Shown in pieces: positions 42,041 through 50,008 of a stretch of 51,862 bases of DNA. The notes below the pieces were generated by a model that was not told where the DNA came from, did no database searches, and saw nothing but the letters and a program-made list of their open reading frames with translations. The translations under genes and the position numbers were made by a program. The DNA is taken from contig JAOAIH010000014.1 of assembly GCA_026414805.1 (NCBI GenBank), positions 1 to 51,862 on the forward strand, read 5' to 3'. Positions within the stretch are counted from its first letter, which is position 1, and every line of letters starts with the position of its first letter. Source of the stretch: Spirochaetota bacterium (lineage in GTDB: Bacteria > Spirochaetota > UBA4802 > UB4802).

Positions 42041-44098
42041 GTGGAGTGTAATTTTATATTCTGTCTACACAACCATCAACCTGTTGGGAATTTTGACCAT
42101 GTGTTTAAATGGGCATATGACGACTGCTACAAAAAAACCCTTGATCTTTTATATCAATATCCTGAGTTTAAATTTGCAATCCACAATTCTGGACCCCTCC
42201 TTGAATGGATAGAAGATCATGACCCCACATATTGTGATATGCTATCACAGATGGTACAGCGAGGTCAGGTTGAAATTATTGGCGGTGGATTTTATGAACC
42301 TATTTTTTCCATTATAAGCGAAGATGACATCCATGGACATATTGCCCTTATGCAGAATTTCTGCAAAAATCGCTTTGGTGTTGAGCCTGTTGGCTTCTGG
42401 ACAGCTGAACGTGTATGGGATCCTGATATCCCCCGGCTGGTTTATGACTTTAAATTACAATACACTTTGCTAGATGATATTCATTTCCGTTATGCAGGAA
42501 TACCTGAAAGTGGCCTGTATGGCTATTACATTACCGAGCGATTACTGAAGCCCCTTAGGGTATTCCCAATTGATAAATTCCTGCGCTATTCAATACCATT
42601 CAAATTGCCTCAAGAAACCATAGATTATTTCAAACGTCAATGCGATAGATACGGCAATTGCGCATTTGTATATGGAGATGATGGTGAAAAGTTTGGTGTA
42701 TGGCCACATACCTATCAATGGGTTTTTGAAGAAAAATGGCTACAAAATTTTATAGAAGCAATTCTAAAAGAAAAATTCATAAATCTTATTCATCCTAAAG
42801 ATTACATTAAGCAGTACCCACCCATAGACAGAGTATATCTCACTCAGGGCAGCTACTATGAAATGTCTGAATGGGCTCTGCCTGCTGAAAGTGCTGCAGA
42901 ACTTGTAAGGATTCATAATGAAATTAAATCTGCTGGCAGGGAAAAAGAATTTTATCCATTTTTAAAAGGTGGTGTGTGGAACAATTTTTTAAACAAATAT
43001 CCTGAATCAAATGCCATAAATAAACGCACCCTCTATCTTTCTCGTGAGATCATAAGTCATGAAATGAAAACAGGAAAAGACCTTTCTAAAGCAAAAATTG
43101 AAATATATAAAGCACAATGCAATTGTGCCTACTGGCATGGGCTTTTTGGCGGTATCTATCTCACACACCTCCGAGGTGCACTGTATGAACATATTTGTGC
43201 CAGCGAAGAAATTCTCTTCACCCATAAGAAGATAGACAAACCTGAGATAATTGCAAATGATTTCCGCAATGAAGGCTCAGATCAGATCTTCATGCGCAAC
43301 AGTTCATGTAGTATTCTTGTTAATCCATCATTTGGTGCTTCAATTTCTGAATTTAGCAACCGTACAAAAAGAGTGAATGCGTTTGATGTTATTGCACGCC
43401 GAAAGGAAGCATACCATCAAATATTAGAACAACTGAATGAAGACGATCTTAACAATGATTCAGTAAAATCCATCCATGATATGGTAATGGTAAAAGAAAA
43501 AGGACTGAAGCGCTACCTTGTGTACGATAGCTCTCGCCGATACTCATGCAAAGAACTTTTATTTACATCAATGCCCTCAGCAGAAGAACTTATGTTCAAT
43601 ACAATACGTTATACGGATTGCTCACAGTATCCTTATGCATATTCAATCACAAATAATAGTATTATATGCGATAGCACATGCTCTCCATTGCCAGCAATAA
43701 CAAAAACTATTACCATCCACGATATTGATCCAATTGTTACTGTACATTACACAATAAGCAAATATAGTGGTATTCTGGGAATAGAATGCAATGTCAATAT
43801 GCGTGCTCCACATGCAAAGGAATGCTACTATAGCATTGAAGGGCTGAGTGAAGAAGATTCATATCTGGACAGTATTGGCAAATCTGAAAATATTTCGCAG
43901 TGTGCAATTGTTGATAATAACCGTAACGTCACATTCAACTTACAGATTAGTAAGCCAGTAACTTTACTTCGCTATCCTTTATACACCGTTTCACAATCTG
44001 ACTCTGGTTTTGAGAAAAACTATCAGGGAAGTTGCATTGTGTTATGTATAAATGTGGATAGTACCCTGGAGATTGATCTTACAATGTCTCTGCTATGA
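42041..44098 (+). CDS. GH57 4-alpha-glucanotransferase-like enzyme
   Basis: This 685-residue protein belongs to glycoside hydrolase family 57. It begins with FCLHNHQPVGNFD (motif HQP), and has GGGFYEPIFSII, GFWTAERVWDP with nucleophile E123, and YGDDGEKFGVWP with acid/base D214. These positions match the numbering I recall for the Thermococcus litoralis 4-alpha-glucanotransferase, and the length is similar. The C-terminal half (about 300-685) is a beta-rich domain as in that enzyme. It should transfer alpha-1,4-glucan segments and so reshape glycogen or maltodextrin. The start is GTG at 42041 behind GGGAGG. It follows glgC, so both are probably in one operon. Confidence 0.92.
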   Translation: MECNFIFCLHNHQPVGNFDHVFKWAYDDCYKKTLDLLYQYPEFKFAIHNSGPLLEWIEDHDPTYCDMLSQMVQRGQVEIIGGGFYEPIFSIISEDDIHGHIALMQNFCKNRFGVEPVGFWTAERVWDPDIPRLVYDFKLQYTLLDDIHFRYAGIPESGLYGYYITERLLKPLRVFPIDKFLRYSIPFKLPQETIDYFKRQCDRYGNCAFVYGDDGEKFGVWPHTYQWVFEEKWLQNFIEAILKEKFINLIHPKDYIKQYPPIDRVYLTQGSYYEMSEWALPAESAAELVRIHNEIKSAGREKEFYPFLKGGVWNNFLNKYPESNAINKRTLYLSREIISHEMKTGKDLSKAKIEIYKAQCNCAYWHGLFGGIYLTHLRGALYEHICASEEILFTHKKIDKPEIIANDFRNEGSDQIFMRNSSCSILVNPSFGASISEFSNRTKRVNAFDVIARRKEAYHQILEQLNEDDLNNDSVKSIHDMVMVKEKGLKRYLVYDSSRRYSCKELLFTSMPSAEELMFNTIRYTDCSQYPYAYSITNNSIICDSTCSPLPAITKTITIHDIDPIVTVHYTISKYSGILGIECNVNMRAPHAKECYYSIEGLSEEDSYLDSIGKSENISQCAIVDNNRNVTFNLQISKPVTLLRYPLYTVSQSDSGFEKNYQGSCIVLCINVDSTLEIDLTMSLL

Positions 44099-44147
44099 TT
44101 ATATGCTTTATGATACTATTTATAAAAAAAGTAATTGCGTATAAACT

Positions 44148-44513
44148 TTATTTTTCCTTTTCTTCTTTGTTCATCTCCTGTAGAACTGCTTTTTGAACCT
44201 GCTGATAATGCCGGGGCGAGTGCATTACAAGCGTTGTAAAGATATATTCATCCTTATGCTGCATGAGCGCATTGACATGTGCAACCAGGTCTTTTATCTC
44301 AAAATCAGAGCGTACTATCTTTTGCTGTATATCATTAGTGACTATCTCCTGAATGAAATTATAATGAGCTTTAACAAATTCTATTGCATGCTCTTTTTCA
44401 GGAGTGTTTGGTTTATAATTAGCCAGAGCCTTTATTATATTATCACTGGTCAAGATTGATGTTATCTCATCCATAACTAATATACGTTCAGGCTGCTTTT
44501 CTTGCGTTCCCAT
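44148..44513 (-). CDS. Hypothetical helical protein, 121 residues
   Basis: I do not recognise this protein. It appears all-helical and soluble (ITSILTSDNIIKALANYKPN, HYNFIQEIVTNDIQQKIVRS), with no cysteines, and a charged C-terminus EMNKEEKEK. ATG follows AGGAG with good spacing, and the frame is clean, so it is probably real. A perfect 16-base palindrome lies 74 bases upstream of the start. It is convergent with the GH57 gene, 49 bases apart, with no terminator hairpin between them. Confidence 0.7.
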   Translation of the reverse strand: MGTQEKQPERILVMDEITSILTSDNIIKALANYKPNTPEKEHAIEFVKAHYNFIQEIVTNDIQQKIVRSDFEIKDLVAHVNALMQHKDEYIFTTLVMHSPRHYQQVQKAVLQEMNKEEKEK

Positions 44514-44586
44514 CGAAAGCTCCTACTAAAATAGAATTTCAAAAACGTCATTCTGTGCTTGATACGGAATAGTATGTATTAATTAA

Positions 44587-44602
44587 TTGATTCATGAATC
44601 AA
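44587..44602. repeat. Perfect 16-base palindrome, possible operator
   Basis: TTGATTCATGAATCAA is an exact palindrome. The half sites TTGAT and ATCAA are those of Fnr, but they are six bases apart, as in Crp sites, instead of four. It lies 74 bases before the minus-strand start codon at 44513. Confidence 0.5.
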
Positions 44603-44802
44603 CCCGTTTATATACATTTAGAATTCATGATGATTTACTATACATATTTCCATCATGTTTGAACCACTACTCACAGTGTTGTGTATAACTTCTTTGAATA
44701 TATTATCATATTTTTTTTCATATAGATTCTGTTAAGTCTAAAAAGTGCTCTCCATCGCTATGTGCATTTCTCTTTATACTAATCATACAAAAAAACAAAT
44801 TG

Positions 44803-44839
44803 TCAACAAAAATTAAGGGCAGTGCTAACCACTGCCCTT
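44803..44839 (-). terminator. Rho-independent terminator of the LPP20-like lipoprotein gene
   Basis: AAGGGCAGTG (44815-44824) and CACTGCCCTT (44830-44839) form a perfect ten-base stem with a five-base loop. On the minus strand it is followed by AATTTTTGTT. It starts 28 bases after the stop codon. Confidence 0.9.
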
Positions 44840-44866
44840 ATACCATCGTATCTAGTATATTATACT

Positions 44867-46087
44867 TTACATCTTCTGCACAAGCATCATTATTTTATTG
44901 GGATATGTTTCCTTAATTTCTATTTTAAACCCTATACTATTTGCTTTACCTACAAGTTCATCAGCTAAATCTGTTGTTTTACCTGCAAATTCAACATCAA
45001 TTTTGGACTGCTTACCAGCCTGCCCTCTCACATACACTTTTTGAATTCCTCGTATCCTGTTCTGCAAGATATCCCTGAACTTTGTTAGGCCATTGTAATC
45101 CAATCCAACAATGTTTAGCGTTATCATTCTGTGAGTTGCTGCAAGCAAAAACTTTTTGGTTATCTGATTCATAAAAGGCCCGGATTTAAACTTTCCCGTT
45201 TCCTCGTCAGTATTGCCTAAAATCTTCACCAGAGCACGCTGGATAGCAATCTTGGAAGCAGTTGCATCGTCAATATGAGCACCTGGCATATTAACACTTG
45301 TTGAAGCCAGAATGCTGCCAGTATACACATCAATTGCTTTTAAATTGAGGATTGCCTGTTTTGATTTCATATTAGCCGAATACTGTTTTAGTACTGCTGA
45401 CTGATCTGATGTCTTTACATCACCAACAATTATACATTCGGCTCCAACATCATCCAGCAATAATTCCTGTACATTCCCTCCAACCTGGCCCTGCATAGCC
45501 TGCATCATCTTTGCTCTGTCTTTTTTAATAAGTTGCTGCACAGTTGCTGCATCAACAAATTCAAAACCGGCATTCTGCATAATTTCCATCATCGTAAGTT
45601 CTGTTACGGTAAAACCAGGTTCATTTTGCTGCCCTTCAAATGTTTCACGCACCAAAATCATGAATTTGGGGCGGCCATAATTTTTTAATGTTGCTTCAAT
45701 AGTATCATTGACTGCCTGTGGGTATACTTCGCCATATATTCTTACAGTATAAGCACCTTCCTGTGACCCTTCTTTAATAACCCTCCAGTTGCGCACCATG
45801 CCGGTTGATTTTGCTTCAACAATTGATTCTACAAGTGCAAAATCCTCAACTAAAGCACGGCCTTCAATAGTTGTCCCCAATTTCATTTTAACAAGCTTAT
45901 TCATGGCATCATCAATTGCCCTGTCCCGTGCAAGGGCAATATCATTATCAAAAATCGCAGCAAATCCATCTGCTTCACCACACATTTCACATTCAGCTTT
46001 TGATGGCTTCTGCTGTGGTTTGGAACCACCACAAGCAACAAAAGAAATAATTACTACAAGCGTAATTAGGAAAACATATCGTTTCAT
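44867..46087 (-). CDS. LPP20/FlgT-like lipoprotein
   Basis: This is a 406-residue lipoprotein with lipobox ISFVAC (C19). Residues about 45-130 resemble LPP20/FlgT N-terminal domains: an ALARDRAIDDAMNKLVKMKL helix after a short strand, then GMVRNWRVIKE and AYTVRIYGEVYP. The rest alternates strands and helices, including a segment about nucleating a second domain (AECIIVGDVKTSDQ, LNLKAIDVYTGSILASTSVN). Two cysteines follow the anchor closely (ECEMCGE). I start at ATG 46087, which has GAGG upstream; the longer frame lacks a signal peptide at its start. A strong terminator follows. FlgT helps assemble the flagellar motor in Vibrio; a similar role here is unproven. Confidence 0.8.
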   Translation of the reverse strand: MKRYVFLITLVVIISFVACGGSKPQQKPSKAECEMCGEADGFAAIFDNDIALARDRAIDDAMNKLVKMKLGTTIEGRALVEDFALVESIVEAKSTGMVRNWRVIKEGSQEGAYTVRIYGEVYPQAVNDTIEATLKNYGRPKFMILVRETFEGQQNEPGFTVTELTMMEIMQNAGFEFVDAATVQQLIKKDRAKMMQAMQGQVGGNVQELLLDDVGAECIIVGDVKTSDQSAVLKQYSANMKSKQAILNLKAIDVYTGSILASTSVNMPGAHIDDATASKIAIQRALVKILGNTDEETGKFKSGPFMNQITKKFLLAATHRMITLNIVGLDYNGLTKFRDILQNRIRGIQKVYVRGQAGKQSKIDVEFAGKTTDLADELVGKANSIGFKIEIKETYPNKIMMLVQKM

Positions 46088-46242
46088 AGTTGAACCTCGT
46101 ATTTTGTAATAATATATTATATATAGATATTTGTATAGAAGATACAATACAATATTTCAATGAGCAAGTCAAACTATTTTTACTATATCATCACACATAT
46201 AATAATTGAAATCACAGATTGCTTATCAGTTGTGGTGTTGTT

Positions 46243-46262
46243 ACTATTTTATTTAAAATAGT
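46243..46262. promoter_or_regulatory. 20-base palindrome directly upstream of the oxidoreductase promoter, possible operator
   Basis: ACTATTTTATTTAAAATAGT has exact nine-base arms around TT. It ends one base before a consensus TTGACA (46264-46269), which is the likely -35 element for the gene at 46343. The matching -10 element is weak (TATTGT at 19 bases or AGTATT at 17). Confidence 0.5.
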
Positions 46263-46342
46263 GTTGACAAGGACTTCAACTGTTAAAGTATTGTTGTAAA
46301 ATGTATATGTGCAATTATTTTCAAGGGTAAGGAGGGTTATTC

Positions 46343-48460
46343 ATGAGCCTTTCAAGTTTATACGACCTGCCTGTCGACCAGATAACCAGGGAATCTTACT
46401 TTAACGTTGGTGGCATGCATGGTTTCATGAGATGGGGTGTTTATATCTTTTTAGTTATTGCAGGTGTATATATTCTGTATAGTTTAATTCAAAGAGTGAG
46501 AATCTGGAGAAAGGGTAAACCAGAACTGAGAACCGATTTTCACGAAAAAAGAATTATAGCGCTCATTAAATATGTATTTCTTCAGAAAAAAGTACTCAGG
46601 GAAAGCTATGCAGGTATAATGCATGCTTGCCTTTTCTATGGTTTTGTTGGATTATTCATTGTAACGCTCATCTTGCTAGTTCAAGAAGACGTGACCGAGC
46701 TTTTCTTCCATTTCAAATTCTTGGTGGGTGACACTTATCTACTTTGGTCACTTGCAGGAGATGTATTTGGCGTTGCAGTTATTGTTGGACTGGTAATGGC
46801 ATTCTGGCGCCGGTACAAGGTCAAGCCAAGTCGTCTTGATACCAAGCCAATTGACACCTTTGCGCTGGTACTCATTGCTTTTATTATCCTCACTGGGTTT
46901 ATGAATGAAGCTCTGAGAATTGCAATTACTGGTTTTCCCAAATTTGAAGTATGGTCACCAGTAGGGTATACTCTGGCTCATCTATTTGGCTGGCTCAGCA
47001 TACCCACTCTTGAAGTAACTCACTATATCAACTGGTGGCTTCACATGATAGGAGCTTTTACATTTATCGGGCTCATAGCAACTGATAAATTAGGCCATGT
47101 GCTTATTACCATGCTTAATGTATACTTCCAGAATCTTGACAATGAAAACCCAAAAACAAAGTTTGCAATGCCGGTTATTAGCCCACAGGAGTTTGAAACG
47201 GCTGAATCATTTGGAGTAGGGACAGTTGAACATTTTACCTGGAAACAACTCATGGATGGTGATGCATGCACTCGTTGCGGCCGATGTCAGGATAATTGCC
47301 CTGCATATCTTACTGAAAAGCCTCTATCGCCCAAGAAGATAATAAATGATGTTAAAGCTGCAATGGATGACCGCATTCCAAAACTTCTTGTAGCTCAAGA
47401 CCCTGCTCAAGTCCAGTCCAAAGCATTAATTGGGGAATATGTACAAGAAGATGAGATATGGTCATGTACAAACTGTGCTGCATGTATGGAAAACTGCCCT
47501 GTTCAGATAGAGCACGTGCCAAAAATAAATGACATGCGCCGTTATCAGGTACTCATGGAAGGCAAAATGGCACCTGAACTACAGACTTCATTTAGCAACA
47601 TGGAAAATAACTCCAATCCTTACGGCTTTGCATTTGCAGCCCGTGGTGACTGGGTCACTGAAGATTTAGGAGTTAAAACATTAGCTGAAGATCCCGATGT
47701 TGATTTCCTCTACTATGTGGGTTGCGCCGCATCATACGACAAGCGTAACCAAAAAGTGGCGATAGCTCTATGTAAAATACTTAAGGCTGCAGGATACAAA
47801 GTTGGCATCCTTGGTGCAGAAGAAGCCTGTTGTGGTGACTCTGCAATGCGTGCAGGGAATGAATACTTATTCCACTCACTGGCTACCCAGAATCTTGAAA
47901 CATTCAAAAACTACGGCGTGAAGAAGATAATTACGACATGTCCACACGGATACAACATGCTTAAGAAAGAATATCCAAAGTTTGCTAAAGTTGGTGTTGA
48001 TTCAAGTGGTAATCCATTAGAAGCAAATTACGAAGTGTATCATCACACTGAGGTAATCATGGATCTTATCAAATTAGGGAAGATACGTTTAACAAAGCCT
48101 CTTAATGAAACTATTACATACCATGATTCCTGCTTCCTTGGAAGATACAATGATATCTATGATCAACCGCGAAATATAATAAAAGCAATACCAGGTACCA
48201 ACTTTGTTGAAATGAGCAGAAACCATGAACGCAGCTTCTGCTGTGGTGCTGGTGGCGCACGCATGTGGATTGAGGAGCATTTAGGTACTCGTATAAATCA
48301 ATTCAGAACAAAAGATGCCCATGCAACCGGTGCAACCAAAATTGGTACCGCCTGCCCATTCTGTTTGACCATGCTTTCTGACGGTGCAAATGAACTTGAT
48401 ATTCAGAATCTTCAAACATTTGACCTGGCAGAATATGTCTGGGAATCAATGGAAAAATAA
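46343..48460 (+). CDS. EtfD-like membrane Fe-S oxidoreductase (ETF:quinone oxidoreductase, DUF224/CCG type)
   Basis: This 705-residue protein has a NarI-like membrane part at about 25-270 with about six helices and several histidines (MHACLFYGF, HYINWWLHMIGAF) for haem. Two [4Fe-4S] motifs follow: C309-x2-C312-x2-C315-x3-C319-P and C375-x2-C378-x2-C381-x3-C385-P. Two CCG domains end the chain (EEACCGDSA and RSFCCGAGGARMW), as in heterodisulfide reductases. This set matches the membrane oxidoreductases linked to acyl-CoA dehydrogenases and ETF, which pass electrons to menaquinone. It fits the thiolase, dehydrogenase and acyl-CoA synthetase genes in the window. No etfAB lies here. AGGAGG precedes ATG, a palindrome lies upstream and a terminator follows. 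Confidence 0.9.
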   Translation: MSLSSLYDLPVDQITRESYFNVGGMHGFMRWGVYIFLVIAGVYILYSLIQRVRIWRKGKPELRTDFHEKRIIALIKYVFLQKKVLRESYAGIMHACLFYGFVGLFIVTLILLVQEDVTELFFHFKFLVGDTYLLWSLAGDVFGVAVIVGLVMAFWRRYKVKPSRLDTKPIDTFALVLIAFIILTGFMNEALRIAITGFPKFEVWSPVGYTLAHLFGWLSIPTLEVTHYINWWLHMIGAFTFIGLIATDKLGHVLITMLNVYFQNLDNENPKTKFAMPVISPQEFETAESFGVGTVEHFTWKQLMDGDACTRCGRCQDNCPAYLTEKPLSPKKIINDVKAAMDDRIPKLLVAQDPAQVQSKALIGEYVQEDEIWSCTNCAACMENCPVQIEHVPKINDMRRYQVLMEGKMAPELQTSFSNMENNSNPYGFAFAARGDWVTEDLGVKTLAEDPDVDFLYYVGCAASYDKRNQKVAIALCKILKAAGYKVGILGAEEACCGDSAMRAGNEYLFHSLATQNLETFKNYGVKKIITTCPHGYNMLKKEYPKFAKVGVDSSGNPLEANYEVYHHTEVIMDLIKLGKIRLTKPLNETITYHDSCFLGRYNDIYDQPRNIIKAIPGTNFVEMSRNHERSFCCGAGGARMWIEEHLGTRINQFRTKDAHATGATKIGTACPFCLTMLSDGANELDIQNLQTFDLAEYVWESMEK

Positions 48461-48480
48461 ATTTGATAGTACGTTTTAAA

Positions 48481-48510
48481 AAGGCGTCGCTAAAAAGCGG
48501 CGCCTTTTTT
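48481..48510 (+). terminator. Bidirectional rho-independent terminator between the oxidoreductase and gamma-CA genes
   Basis: AAGGCGTCGC (48481-48490) pairs with GCGGCGCCTT (48497-48506) with one G-T wobble and a six-base loop, followed by TTTT. The minus strand also ends in a T run after the stem, so it can serve the convergent gene ending at 48513. Confidence 0.9.
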
Positions 48511-48512
48511 AT

Positions 48513-49037
48513 TTAATCTATCCTTTTAAACGACTGCGGATATTGGTAGGTTAAATCAATATATACCTGTTTGCCAGCATTCCAGATATCAATATGCTTT
48601 TGCATGACATCTCCTATCTCTTTGGCAGGAACTCCCCCATATATTTTATATCCAGGTATTTTCTGCTTGCTGACCACAAGAGCATGTTCGGCAATGATAG
48701 CCCACTCGCCTATCTCTGCATTATCACTTAAAGTTGAATGCATTCCTATGACTGCATTGTCCATTATTGTTGAACCATGGATCATGACCATATGACCAAC
48801 AGTAACGCGATTTCCAATCTGGACAAGCTGCATGGGTCTTGCGTGAATCATGCATATTTCTTCTATTGCTGTTTCATCACCTATTATTATTGTGCCATAG
48901 TCCCCACGAATAACAGCACCAAATCCAATGTAGCACCGTTTTCCTATCCGCACATCTCCAATAATTTCTGCCGACGGTGCAATCCATGAGCCTTCCCCAA
49001 TTGTTGGCTTCCTGCCATTAATCTCATACAATGGCAT
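48513..49037 (-). CDS. Gamma-carbonic-anhydrase-like hexapeptide protein
   Basis: This 174-residue protein is a left-handed beta-helix of hexapeptide repeats (IIGDVRIGKRCYIGFGAVIR, VIGMHSTLSDNAEIGEWAII). Three histidines at the metal-site positions, H65 (MIHARP), H82 and H87 (VGHMVMIHG), are kept, as in gamma-carbonic anhydrases, YrdA and PaaY. The acidic loop of the archetype Cam is absent, as in most YrdA/PaaY members. Some members are thioesterases or have no proven activity, so the reaction is uncertain. ATG follows GGAGG. It is probably the last gene of an operon with the acyl-CoA synthetase and M50 protease genes, and ends at a shared terminator. Confidence 0.92.
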   Translation of the reverse strand: MPLYEINGRKPTIGEGSWIAPSAEIIGDVRIGKRCYIGFGAVIRGDYGTIIIGDETAIEEICMIHARPMQLVQIGNRVTVGHMVMIHGSTIMDNAVIGMHSTLSDNAEIGEWAIIAEHALVVSKQKIPGYKIYGGVPAKEIGDVMQKHIDIWNAGKQVYIDLTYQYPQSFKRID

Positions 49038-49064
49038 GCATTCCTCCTTAAAACATTATATTGT

Positions 49065-50006
49065 TTACTGCCCAAGAATACTTACTGGTTTAGGAATAAA
49101 TGTAAGTATAAAAATTACCATACATATATAGCCTATAACACGCTCACAATTGTTCAAAGGTATACCATCAGGGATATAGGGATGCCCTACCATGAGTAAT
49201 GTTAGAGTAAGAATTATCCATACTACCCAACCAGGCCATAGAATCGCCAAAAAAAATAATAATATAAAAAAAATCCAGCCTGCATATCGTTGTTTTTCAC
49301 CAAACAATGCATAAATGATATGGCTTCCATCAAGCTGTCCAATGGGCATAAGATTTAAATTAGTAACAAGAAAACCAATCCATCCTGCCCATGCAAGTGG
49401 TGATAGATGTACATCATTGCCGGGTGGGATTGTCCCGTGAATTATTTTTGTAAGGATATAATAAAGCATGGAATCCCCAAATACTGGGATAATATCATTT
49501 GCAGCTGGTTGCGGTAACGGCAAAACTTTTGACTGATACAGACCAATTATTGTTACAATGCAGCTAATTATAAAACCTGAAAGTGGCCCCATTGCACCAA
49601 TATACAGTAATGCACGTTTGTCAGGTATCGGCGACTTAATACGTATCACCGCACCCATTGTACCAATTATAGAAGGAAATGGAATAAAATAGGGTGGTGT
49701 TGCAACCACATTAAAATGGCGTGCAGCAAAGTAATGTCCCATTTCGTGAGCAAGTAAAATACCTAATAACGAAACTGAGAAAGGCAAACCGTTAATAATT
49801 ATATCAATCAGTGAATCACCACCACTTGAGCCAGCAATAGATGTTGTTATAAACGTAGTAACAAAAAGAGTAATGATAACACCCCACTTTGGAGTGTAGT
49901 CGGGATCATAGCGTGGAACCACAATTCTGCGTTCCATATTCAGTGCTTCAAAATAGCGCACCAGTAACACTCTAATTTTTTTAGATAGTGGCAACTTTTC
50001 TTCCAT
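49065..50006 (-). CDS. Site-2-protease-type (M50) membrane metalloprotease
   Basis: This 313-residue protein has about six to seven transmembrane helices. H87-E88-x2-H91 in LLAHEMGHYFAA is the zinc site, and D226 in NLMPIGQLDGSHI is the third ligand, so the enzyme appears active. It lacks a PDZ domain, unlike RseP, and resembles the EGY1/plant-cyanobacterial-like M50 branch in layout. Such proteases cut membrane-spanning substrates. Its start is two bases after the stop of the acyl-CoA synthetase, and the gamma-CA-like gene starts 27 bases after its own stop, so it sits inside an operon. Substrate unknown. Confidence 0.92.
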   Translation of the reverse strand: MEEKLPLSKKIRVLLVRYFEALNMERRIVVPRYDPDYTPKWGVIITLFVTTFITTSIAGSSGGDSLIDIIINGLPFSVSLLGILLAHEMGHYFAARHFNVVATPPYFIPFPSIIGTMGAVIRIKSPIPDKRALLYIGAMGPLSGFIISCIVTIIGLYQSKVLPLPQPAANDIIPVFGDSMLYYILTKIIHGTIPPGNDVHLSPLAWAGWIGFLVTNLNLMPIGQLDGSHIIYALFGEKQRYAGWIFFILLFFLAILWPGWVVWIILTLTLLMVGHPYIPDGIPLNNCERVIGYICMVIFILTFIPKPVSILGQ

Positions 50007-50008
50007 AG

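Larger units (their letters stand above)
44514..44866. other. Gene-free region of 353 bases between two minus-strand genes
   Basis: It holds the 16-base palindrome at 44587-44602, presumed promoter sequence for the gene ending at 44148, and the terminator of the lipoprotein gene at 44803-44839. The remaining sequence is AT-rich, and I see no coding frame with a ribosome site. Confidence 0.6.

Noticed and set aside
44587-44602. Classical Fnr box
   Set aside because: The half sites are six bases apart, not four, and the window's Crp-type regulator lacks Fnr cysteines; kept only as an unassigned palindrome.
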